Shown: positions 57,943 through 64,000 of the stretch, in pieces
How positions within the stretch are numbered: position 1 is the stretch's first letter
Layout: each line of letters opens with the position of its first letter
Origin: Acidobacteriota bacterium
GTDB lineage: Bacteria > Acidobacteriota > Blastocatellia > Pyrinomonadales > Pyrinomonadaceae
Reading direction: 5' to 3'
Length of the DNA: 64,000 bases
Assembly (NCBI GenBank): GCA_016700175.1
Contig: CP065003.1
Coordinates: 1-64,000 of the forward strand
Made by a program: the position numbers and the translations under genes
The notes under the pieces: model-generated
The model's input: the letters and a program-made list of their open reading frames with translations, nothing else
Told to the model about the DNA's origin: nothing
Database searches by the model: none

Positions 57943-58743
57943 ATGCCGGAACCGATCAACGAATCCGAAGCCCGCGAGCTGATCGTCGAAGTGGGACGCC
58001 TGATGTACGAGCGCGGTTATGTCGTCTCGTCCGACGGGAATGTCAGCATACGCCTCGGCGAAGACCGTATTCTGGCGACTCCGACGATGACCTCGAAGGG
58101 CCGTATGACAGTCGATTCGCTCGCGGTCACCGATCTCGACGGGAATCCTCTCAGCGACAAACGCGCGTCGTCCGAACTGGCGATGCACATCCTGATCTAC
58201 AAGAACCGGCCGGAGATACGCGCGGTCTGCCATGCGCATCCTCCGCACGGGACGGCCTTCGCAGTCGCCGGACTCGCGATCGACAAGCCGATACTTTCCG
58301 AAGTGATCCTGACCCTGGGCTGCGTGCCTCTGACCGATTACGGGACGCCTTCGACCGACGAACTCACTGACGCGATGCGCCCGTTCGTGGCGCATCACAA
58401 CGCTCTGCTGATGGCGAATCACGGAGCGGTCGCGTACGGAAGGGACCTTTGGGAAGCGTTCGATAGGATGGAAACGCTCGAGCACACGGCGAAGATCGCG
58501 ATCCTCTCGCGTGCGCTCGGAGGCGCGAACGACCTTCCGCCGGAATCGATCGAGAAACTGATCAACATACGCGAGCGCGCGGGCTATCTTGACGAATCCG
58601 CGAGATGCCAGGCCTGCGGGTATCTTCACGAGACGAGTGTGGTGTGCGAGCTCGATGCGGGCCGCGAGGCGAACGGCGCCAAGATCTCGCTTTCCAGGGA
58701 AGAGCTGATCGAATTGCTTAACAAAGCAGTGTCAAGCCGCTGA
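57943..58743 (+). CDS. microcompartment-associated class II aldolase (FucA-like)
   Basis: A 266-residue zinc-dependent aldolase of the L-fuculose/L-rhamnulose-phosphate type. SSDGNVSIRL (phosphate loop), E in ASSELAMHILIY, HAHPPHGTAFA (two zinc His) and the third His in MANHGAVAYG are in canonical order. It is about 50 residues longer than simple FucA. The extra C-terminus has CQACGYLHETSVVCEL and a final amphipathic helix (SREELIELLNKAVSSR) of the kind that targets enzymes into shells. It is the first gene of the shell cluster. Expected reaction: cleavage of a deoxy-ketose 1-phosphate to dihydroxyacetone phosphate and lactaldehyde. Confidence 0.88.
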   Translation: MPEPINESEARELIVEVGRLMYERGYVVSSDGNVSIRLGEDRILATPTMTSKGRMTVDSLAVTDLDGNPLSDKRASSELAMHILIYKNRPEIRAVCHAHPPHGTAFAVAGLAIDKPILSEVILTLGCVPLTDYGTPSTDELTDAMRPFVAHHNALLMANHGAVAYGRDLWEAFDRMETLEHTAKIAILSRALGGANDLPPESIEKLINIRERAGYLDESARCQACGYLHETSVVCELDAGREANGAKISLSREELIELLNKAVSSR

Positions 58744-58827
58744 GACCGGCCCGGCGGTTGGCGAAAATCTTCAAAAGGCTGTAAATTCTTACTTCATTCT
58801 GCAAACTAACCAGGAGCTTGAGACTAA

Positions 58828-59106
58828 ATGCAAGAAGCACTAGGAATGGTTGAAACGAAAGGGCTTGTGGCTATGATCGAGGCGTCAGACGCGATGGTCA
58901 AAGCCGCCAATGTCCACCTCGTCGGCTACGAGAAGATCGGGGCCGGGTTCGTGACCGCGATCGTCCGCGGCGATGTCGCCGCCGTAAAGGCCGCGACCGA
59001 CGCAGGCGCCGCCGCCGCGCGAAGGGTTGGCGAACTGGTCAGCGTTCACGTGATCCCGCGTCCGCACAGCAGCGTCGACGAGAACCTCCCCGTAGTTGTG
59101 AAGTAA
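58828..59106 (+). CDS. bacterial microcompartment hexameric shell protein (BMC-H)
   Basis: A 92-residue single-BMC-domain protein: QEALGMVETKGLVAMIEASDAMVKAANV, then GYEKIGAGFVTAIVRGDVAAVKAATDAG and VHVIPRPH (conserved blocks of PduA/EutM/CcmK). Hexamers of such subunits tile the shell facets; the pore loop corresponds to the VGYEKIGAG-x region. AGGAG lies 12 bases before ATG. A weak promoter (TTGGCG-18-TAAATT) may sit at 58758-58787. It is the only BMC-H in view, so all facets would be built from it. Confidence 0.95.
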   Translation: MQEALGMVETKGLVAMIEASDAMVKAANVHLVGYEKIGAGFVTAIVRGDVAAVKAATDAGAAAARRVGELVSVHVIPRPHSSVDENLPVVVK

Positions 59107-59150
59107 CCCCGGAGCCCGGCCGTCCGTCTCGCCGGGCATTTTTGTCCCCT

Positions 59151-59429
59151 ATGCGAATCGCCAGAATTTTGGGCACCGTCGTGTCGACCCAGAAGGACGA
59201 GCGGCTGAAAGGCAAGAAGCTTCTTGTCGTGAGGCCGATCAACCTTGACGGTTCCGACCGCGACGATTACGTCGTCGCCGTCGATACGGTCGGCGCAGGC
59301 TTCCACGAGAAGGTCCTGATCGTCGGCGGGTCGTCCGCCAGGATGGCCGAAGGGAACAAGGACTGTCCCGTGGACACGGCGATCGTGGGCGTTATCGATA
59401 CGATCGATTTCACAACTCCGGAAAAATAG
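59151..59429 (+). CDS. microcompartment pentameric vertex protein (EutN/CcmL-type BMC-P), first of three
   Basis: A 92-residue pentamer-forming vertex protein. ATG 59151 gives MRIARILGTVVSTQKDERLKG; LLVVRPINLDGSDRDDYV and AVDTVGAGFHEKVLIVGGSSARM and CPVDTAIVGVIDTID follow as in EutN/CcmL. TTG 59142 is rejected because the family begins M-x-x-A/G-x-V/I-x-G-x-V. Caps shell vertices. Confidence 0.95.
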   Translation: MRIARILGTVVSTQKDERLKGKKLLVVRPINLDGSDRDDYVVAVDTVGAGFHEKVLIVGGSSARMAEGNKDCPVDTAIVGVIDTIDFTTPEK

Positions 59430-59507
59430 TCTGCCTTTCAGGGCGGACAATTGGAACCGTATTCCTCTCCCGTTTAGCGCAGCGCTTGGCGCTGCAGATC
59501 GATTCAA

Positions 59508-59789
59508 ATGCAGTTAGCCAGGGTCATCGGCAACGTGGTCTGCACGGTCAAGAACGAATCGCTTCGCGGCCGGAAGATCCTGATCGTCCAGAACCTGAAG
59601 GAGGACCTGTCGCCGGTCGGCGAACCTCTGGTCGCTCTCGACGCGATCGGAGCCGGCGTCGGCGAGCTCGTTTTCTGGTGCCGCGGGAAAGAGGCCGCAT
59701 TTCCATTCAAACGCGACGCAACCCCGACCGACTGCACGATCGTCGCGATCGTCGATTCCGAGTCCCACGTTTACAGTAAAGAGCGATGA
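59508..59789 (+). CDS. pentameric vertex protein (BMC-P), second of three
   Basis: A 93-residue EutN/CcmL-type protein: MQLARVIGNVVCTVKNESLRG, LIVQNLKEDLSPVGEPLVALD, GAGVGELVFWCRGKEAAFPF and CTIVAIVDSE. Among the three paralogues it differs most in the G-x-E-x-V-F/L loop (FWCRGKEAAF replaces the SSAR-type segment). A GTTTAGCGCAGCG repeat lies just before it. It overlaps the third copy by ATGA. Confidence 0.95.
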   Translation: MQLARVIGNVVCTVKNESLRGRKILIVQNLKEDLSPVGEPLVALDAIGAGVGELVFWCRGKEAAFPFKRDATPTDCTIVAIVDSESHVYSKER

Positions 59790-60082
59790 TCATCGCGCGC
59801 GTCATCGGCAACGTCGTTGCCACTCAAAAGAACCAGCGCTACGAGGGCGGAAGGATAATGCTCTGCCGGAAGCTTACGCCCGAATACGAGGACACCGACT
59901 TCACGCTTCTCGCGCTCGACGGCGTTGACGCCGGCGAGGGGGACATCGTGCTTATCGCGAGGGAAGGCTTTTCGGCTTCCACGGCGGCGACCGGAAGGCC
60001 GGGAGCGGCGATCGATTCGGCGATAGTCGGCGTGATCGATTACGTGGACCTGCTCCCGGAGGACGCCTCGGCGAAGAGCTGA
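59786..60082 (+). CDS. pentameric vertex protein (BMC-P), third of three
   Basis: A 98-residue EutN/CcmL-type protein: MIIARVIGNVVATQKNQRYEG, LLALDGVDAGEGDIVLIAREG, SAIVGVIDYVDLLPED. Start overlaps the preceding stop (ATGA at 59786-59789), so translation is coupled. Three divergent vertex proteins beside one hexamer gene is a known arrangement of planctomycete/verrucomicrobial-type fucose/rhamnose compartments. Confidence 0.95.
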   Translation: MIIARVIGNVVATQKNQRYEGGRIMLCRKLTPEYEDTDFTLLALDGVDAGEGDIVLIAREGFSASTAATGRPGAAIDSAIVGVIDYVDLLPEDASAKS

Positions 60083-60086
60083 TCCA

Positions 60087-60413
60087 ATGCGCGACGAACA
60101 GAAACAGATGCTTGCGGAGAAGATCGCCTCGGTCCTGCAGAACGACGCCGAAGGGAACGAGCAGGTCTGGAAGGCGATCGACGAACTGGGGCGCCGTCTG
60201 GAAGCTGTCGAACGGGCGGTGACTTCCTCCCCTTCTGCTGACCCCTCGTCAAACGTAGTTCGAAACCACCCCAGCCTTGAAAAGTACGCTGTCCTGGAAG
60301 CCGCCGAAGCGAACGGCGCAGCAGATAACGGCTCGGACGACAAGCTGTGCACTTTCGAGCCGCACGGACGCATCTGCGACCACTGTTCGATGTGCAGCTC
60401 GCGAGGGTTTTAG
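60087..60413 (+). CDS. small Cys-rich protein at the end of the microcompartment operon
   Basis: A 108-residue protein I do not recognise. It starts 4 bases after the last vertex gene, clearly in the same operon. The N-terminus (MRDEQKQMLAEKIASVLQND) is an amphipathic helix of the type that binds shell facets; a second helix (VWKAIDELGRRLEAVERAV) could be a coiled coil; a Ser/Pro linker follows; the C-terminus has four Cys and two His within CTFEPHGRICDHCSMCSS, a likely metal site. It may be a cargo or scaffold protein of the compartment (inference). Confidence 0.8.
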   Translation: MRDEQKQMLAEKIASVLQNDAEGNEQVWKAIDELGRRLEAVERAVTSSPSADPSSNVVRNHPSLEKYAVLEAAEANGAADNGSDDKLCTFEPHGRICDHCSMCSSRGF

Positions 60414-60420
60414 CGAGCTA

Positions 60421-60690
60421 CGATAAGCTTCAGCTTGTCGCGGGCCGCAGGCCCGGGCGTCTGGTGTAATCCCGCGCCTTAGCGCGGCGCAAACTGAAGT
60501 TCGCGCGACATCTGTACGATAAGCTTCAGCTTGTCGCGGGCCGCGGGCCCGAACTGATTCCGTCAAACGCGCCCCGTTTAGAGCAGCGCTGTGCGCTGCC
60601 AAAGGAGGGCGAAGCCCGACTCCCCAATCGAACGACCCCGGTCCCTTTAGCGGGTTAAGGATCTGTAAGAGATCCTTACTAGTTGAAAAG
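60421..60690. repeat. hairpin repeats closing the microcompartment operon
   Basis: Two GATAAGCTTCAGCTTGTC + CGGGCCGC-x-GGCCCG units (60421-60456, 60517-60552) and a GTTTAGAGCAGCGC repeat (60578-60600). No gene. They separate the shell cluster from unrelated small genes. Confidence 0.75.
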
Positions 60691-60698
60691 GTGTATCA

Positions 60699-61019
60699 AT
60701 GAAAGCCTCAACGCTTACCTTGCTTTTCATCGCTTCATTTCTTGTCGCGGCAAATTCTTGCGCAACCTACCTGAACGATGCCAAGCGGGCTCAGGGGGAC
60801 GATCTTATCGTGAAGATCGAGGAATTCCGCGCAAACAATGGAAGACTGCCCGAAGATCTTGCAGAGCTGGGAATTGAGGAAAGATTGGAGGGGCCGGTTT
60901 TTTACGAGAAGATCGGCAGTGATTCGTACGAAGTGTGGTACGGAACGAGCTTGGGGGAATCGATGATTTATGATTCCAAGGACCGGGAATGGAGATCCTA
61001 TTCAAGACGTAACGAGTAA
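60699..61019 (+). CDS. small lipoprotein, pseudopilin-C-terminus-like
   Basis: A 106-residue protein with an N-terminal signal (TLTLLFIASFLVAANSCATY); A-N-S-C could act as lipobox. The segment DDLIVKIEEFRANNGRLPEDLAELG resembles the post-helix region of type II pseudopilins, where a helix is followed by N-G-x-x-P-x-x-L; VWYGTSLGESMIYDSKDREW then forms short strands. No function assigned. A rho-independent signal is not seen after it. Confidence 0.65.
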   Translation: MKASTLTLLFIASFLVAANSCATYLNDAKRAQGDDLIVKIEEFRANNGRLPEDLAELGIEERLEGPVFYEKIGSDSYEVWYGTSLGESMIYDSKDREWRSYSRRNE

Positions 61020-61085
61020 ATGGAATCAAGCCGTGATGAAAGAGACTGTGTTAATGGCAAAGAGCAAATGACAGTCCAACAAGAT

Positions 61086-61685
61086 CTATCTTTCCTTGGA
61101 ATCGAATCCCCATCTGTCAAATCCTGTAAGGTCATAGATTTTCCAGCCTTCGTCCGAAGATTTGTGCAGCGAAAAATACTCCGGTAGCCACGAGTAGTTT
61201 TCGTCTTTTCCCGTCATTTGAACTTTCACCACAGTAACCCCTATTTCAATTACGCGTCGTTCCGTCTCTGTCACTCTTAACCCCCCGAGTTTGATCACTT
61301 TCGGAGTGTCTTCCAACAGCAACGGACCAAGAAGTTCCGAGCCGAGGCTTCTCGGGGAGTCCATCACTTGTGACTTCTTTGTTCTAGCTCTTGTTTCTTC
61401 CAAAGCTTTCAAATTATAGAATTCGAGATCGACCAATTCTTCAATTCTCTTGGAATCCCCATTTCTTGCAGCTTCGAAGTAACTTAATACCGTACGCTCT
61501 TCCTCCGACAGTTTCCGAAACGGGGTCGGAGATTCCCGAGGTCCTACGATCTCCTCAGTAGCGGTAGAGAAGTGTATGTGGTCGGCCGCGGCATCATTTT
61601 CCCGCGCGATGGAAACCATCAAGTTTGGTACGATTGATAGTGCTGCAAGTGTCAAAGCGGAAATGCAAATCAATGCGCTTCTCAT
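61086..61685 (-). CDS. exported hypothetical protein
   Basis: A 199-residue protein with a signal-like N-terminus (SALICISALTLAALSIVPN). The mature part has a helix (EEERTVLSYFEAARNGDSKRIEELVD) of the kind that opens NTF2-like/DUF4878 folds, and closes with strands ending EYFSLHKSSDEGWKIYDLTGFD. A distant NTF2-like domain is plausible but not certain. Lower GC than average for the window; convergent with the small lipoprotein gene. Confidence 0.65.
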   Translation of the reverse strand: MRSALICISALTLAALSIVPNLMVSIARENDAAADHIHFSTATEEIVGPRESPTPFRKLSEEERTVLSYFEAARNGDSKRIEELVDLEFYNLKALEETRARTKKSQVMDSPRSLGSELLGPLLLEDTPKVIKLGGLRVTETERRVIEIGVTVVKVQMTGKDENYSWLPEYFSLHKSSDEGWKIYDLTGFDRWGFDSKER

Positions 61686-61689
61686 TCTT

Positions 61690-62329
61690 ATATTCTCCGA
61701 ACCGGTACAACCGACTGTCAGGTCCCTGAGCTGCTTTCTTCGCTAGTCCAATCCTCAACGTAGAAATCAACCGCTCTATTCAGAGCAGATTGCCTGCTTA
61801 CCTAGCCCCGGTTTTCTAGTCGAATTTCAGAATGGCAAAATGCCGTTAGTACGGAGATCCAAAACAACCAAAGAGAAGATATAACGCAGAAGCGATAATC
61901 CACAAGCTTTGGGTAGTTTGTATGTCGCTCGGATACGGAATGACGGCTACGGAGGCCTTCAAGACCGTTGAGGTCACAGCCCGCTCCTCCTGTCGTAGGC
62001 TGAACGTGAACCGGCGCGTGAGGGTCGGACAGGCGAAATGGTTCTATGAGCCCGGAGTCTTGACCGCCCATCTAAATCGAGGCCTTCATAGATTTGGCTC
62101 CTAAAGGAGCCGGGAATTCAAGAAGACGATTCGAATTGCTATTAACATCTCGCGCCGACGGCGCTGGGAACAAATGCGATTCCTGCTATGCGTCCTTAGC
62201 ACCCTTTGCGTTGAATGACCCGAGATTGATGATGTGACCGTGATAATCCTCGAGCGCTTTGCGGCTCCTTAGAGCTGCCAACTCTGAAACCTTCAGCCGT
62301 GCTTCGCACAGCTCTGGCAGCCCGAAGGG
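61690..62329. other. gene-free stretch
   Basis: No frame here has convincing coding character. Short hairpins such as GGCTCCTAAAGGAGCC (about 62096-62111) are present. Nothing else recognised. Confidence 0.45.
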
Positions 62330-62767
62330 CTGCTCTAAACGGGGTGGAAGGGGATGGCGTTCGCGGCCGTGCTGTGCACGGCTAGCGCAGCCCGAAGGGC
62401 TGCTCTAAACTGGACGGGACGGAGCCCCGGGTAAAAAAAAACCGCAGTGCAAGCAAGGTACGCGGAGACGGAGCATGCTCGCCTCTTTTTATTGTTCATT
62501 GCCCGATGAGCACTGATCTCTGAAGAGTCGCGCAGCGACGACCTGCCTTTAGCCGTGGGCAAGCGCGTCAGCGCGCAGCCCACGGGGTACGTCGCGCTAT
62601 CCGCGCATCGCGAAGCGATTGCGTGATCCGAACTGGCACGGTCTTCCACCCCCCGGTGACGCTCGGGGTTCAGGCTTCGCGCTCAATGCAGCGCGAAGCG
62701 CTGCGCTAAACGGGAGAGATTGGGATGGTGGTTTCAGCCGTGCTGCGCACGGCCGGTGCAGCGCGAA
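62330..62767. repeat. cluster of GCAGCCCGAAGGGCTGCTC-type hairpin repeats
   Basis: GCAGCCCGAAGGGCTGCTC + TAAACGG occurs near 62319-62342 and 62388-62412; related GCGCGAAGCGCTGC units near 62690 and 62760. A CCGTGGGCAAGCGCGTCAGC-type unit lies at 62550-62590. These are the same families seen after gyrA and after the shell operon. Confidence 0.75.
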
Positions 62768-63004
62768 GCGCTGCTCTAAACGGGGCGAATTTGGCTACAA
62801 CGGTTCGGGCCTTCGGCCCGCGACAAGCTGAAGCTTATCGGACATTGCGCTGCTCCAATCGGGGCGTATTTGGCCACAACGGTTCGGGCCTGCGGCCCGC
62901 GACAAGCTGAAGCTTTTCGGACATTGCGCTGCTCTAAACGGGGCGTATTTGGCCACAACGGTTCGGGCCTTCGGCCCGCGACAAGCTTAAGCTTATCGGA
63001 CATT
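62768..63004 (+). repeat. 79-bp unit repeated three times in tandem
   Basis: Copies begin at 62768, 62847 and 62926. Each holds GCGCTGCTC-x-AA-x-CGGG, a TTTGGC-x-ACAACGG core, the GGGCC-x-x-CGGCCC hairpin and CGACAAGCTGAAGCTTATCG. Copies differ at about six positions each. A fourth, truncated start follows at 63005. Confidence 0.9.
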
Positions 63005-63043
63005 GCACTGCTCCAAACGGGACGGGACGGAGGCCGGGGGAAT

Positions 63044-63281
63044 TAACCGCAGAGCACGCAGAGATCGCCGAGACAAGGAAAGCAAAGAGAGAGAAAAAAA
63101 ACGAAGGCGCAGAAACCATCGGGAATCCCCCGAATCTCTGCGCCCTCTGCGATCTCCGCGGTTAAATGCTTTCAGGGGAATCCCCCGATTTTCTGCGCCC
63201 TCTGCGTTCTCCGCGGGTAAATGCTTCCAGGGGAAATCCCCCAAAATCTCGGTGCCCTCTGTGCTCTCCGTGGTGATTCCC
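63044..63281. repeat. 56-bp tandem repeat with CTCTGCGCCCTCTGCG core
   Basis: Direct units begin near 63121, 63177 and 63233 (GGGAATCCCCC, then CTCTGCGCCCTCTGCG, CTCCGCGG, TAAATGCTT). An inverted copy (TTAACCGCAGAGCACGCAGAG) lies near 63044-63070. Similar CTCTGCG repeats occur in many environmental bacterial genomes. Confidence 0.8.
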
Positions 63282-63284
63282 AAT

Positions 63285-63887
63285 TCACTCGGAATTGCTC
63301 TTCATATCGCTCGCGTCCATCTTCGGGACCTCCGAAGCCCCCTCGTCCGCCTCGAAGAAAGGCTCCTCCGCAAATCCAACAAGCGATGCAGTGATCACCG
63401 CGGGGAACTGATTCCGCGTCGTATTGTAATCCTGAACCGCCGCGTTGTAGTCCTTGCGCGCGACGTCCAGGCGGTTTTCCGTTCCCTCGACCTGGTCCTG
63501 GATCTTCAAGAATCCCTCGTTCGATCTCAGCACAGGATAGTTCTCGAAAACGACAAGCAGACGGCTCAGAGCCGAGTTCGCCTGCATTATTTCCTGTTTC
63601 TGTTCCGGAGTCCTCGCTCCGCCCTCTCCGGCGGGAGCCTGCTGTTGAAGTCCCGCGAGTTTCGCACGCGCATCGGAGATCTTTCCGAACACCTCCTGTT
63701 CATTGAAGCCCGCCGCCTTCGCCGCTTCGAACAGGTTCGGCAATAGGTCCGCGCGCCTCTGCATCGCGCTCTCCACGTTCGCCCATTTGCCCTTTACGTT
63801 CTGCTGTTTCGCGGTCAGTTCGTTGTAGCTGCATCCCGAAAGCGCGGCGGCCGCGAGAACGATCACGAGTAACGAAAATCTTTTCAT
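63285..63887 (-). CDS. LemA-family lipoprotein
   Basis: A 200-residue lipoprotein. The signal ends in a lipobox (ALSGCSYNEL); the helical LemA core follows: QQNVKGKWANVESAMQRRADLLPNLFEAAK, ...SALSRLLVVFENYPVLRSNEGF, QDQVEGTENRLDVARKDYNAAVQDYNT and FPAVITASLVGFAEEPFFEAD, with the conserved closing F-x-x-x-x. LemA proteins are envelope proteins of uncertain role. AAGGAGACCC precedes ATG. It begins 12 bases after the stop of an upstream gene cut by the window end. Confidence 0.93.
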   Translation of the reverse strand: MKRFSLLVIVLAAAALSGCSYNELTAKQQNVKGKWANVESAMQRRADLLPNLFEAAKAAGFNEQEVFGKISDARAKLAGLQQQAPAGEGGARTPEQKQEIMQANSALSRLLVVFENYPVLRSNEGFLKIQDQVEGTENRLDVARKDYNAAVQDYNTTRNQFPAVITASLVGFAEEPFFEADEGASEVPKMDASDMKSNSE

Positions 63888-63899
63888 AAGGGTCTCCTT

Positions 63900-64000
63900 C
63901 TATTCCAGGACATTCACGGCGGCTATGACCGACTCGATGTCTTCAAGGTATTCGGCAAACAGTTCGTTCGCCGCGATCACGTCCATCTTTTGCTTTGCTT
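63900..64000 (-). CDS. C-terminal fragment of an unidentified gene upstream of lemA
   Basis: The minus strand reads 32 codons ending TAG at 63902-63900: ...KMDVIAANELFAEYLEDIES then VIAAVNVLE. The gene begins outside the window. The fragment is acidic and helical and too short to name. Its stop is 12 bases before the lemA ATG, so it is an operon partner. Confidence 0.6.
   Translation of the reverse strand, partial: AKQKMDVIAANELFAEYLEDIESVIAAVNVLE

Noticed and set aside
61802..62104. Short frames on both strands in the 61.7-62.3 kb gap
   Set aside because: No ribosome site, no codon periodicity that I can see, and no recognisable motif.

Overview
The window looks like a chromosomal segment of an Acidobacteriota member, most likely class Blastocatellia (Pyrinomonadaceae-like). 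This is inferred from family content, not from a marker tree. Supporting genes are an acidobacterial-type ECF sigma factor beside a kinase start, a VWFA-related protein of the acidobacterial type, two transmembrane Ser/Thr kinases, a delta-60/FG-GAP repeat protein and a compact microcompartment locus. GC is moderately high, and intergenic regions are crowded with palindromic and heptanucleotide repeats.

Region 1 (1-24 kb) is accessory-like. It holds the ECF sigma factor, large exported repeat proteins, katG with a recognisable promoter and Fur/PerR-type palindrome, a FabH-like ketosynthase, many small NTF2-like, VOC and DUF1801 proteins, an S41 protease, a delta-60/FG-GAP surface protein and a DsbB-DsbA-like pair. 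Five genes here are interrupted by frameshifts (mostly in homopolymers) or in-frame stops. Between genes lie arrays of 7-bp units, several hairpin repeat families and two copies of a 136-142 bp multi-hairpin element, one nested in a MITE-like element.

Region 2 (23.9-26.4 kb) is a lower-GC islet bounded by 26-bp direct repeats of the 3' end of an intact tRNA-Arg(ACG), a likely integrated element. It carries two unrecognised genes and a SUMF1/FGE-fold protein.

Region 3 (26.9-49 kb) carries signalling and envelope genes: an acidic Ala-rich protein coupled to a zinc-ribbon M48-like protein, a VWA protein, two Ser/Thr kinases, a TPR protein, an AraC/tautomerase/SDR/NTF2 unit, and a tight four-gene operon at 38.2-43.5 kb. 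That operon encodes an outer-membrane barrel, a secreted protein with a complete set of kinase-like catalytic motifs, an NTT-type nucleotide transporter and an exported metallophosphoesterase. It is the best candidate for an undescribed system: phosphotransfer outside the cytoplasm supplied by nucleotide export.

Region 4 (49-64 kb) holds core genes (gyrA, ruvA-lipoprotein-ruvB, rex) followed by a minimal microcompartment cluster: class II aldolase, one hexameric shell protein, three pentameric shell proteins and a small Cys-rich protein. No aldehyde dehydrogenase is in view. rex has a strong promoter placed so that its transcript would be nearly leaderless, with a Rex-like operator over the -35. 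The window ends in repeat-rich DNA, a LemA lipoprotein gene and a truncated upstream partner.
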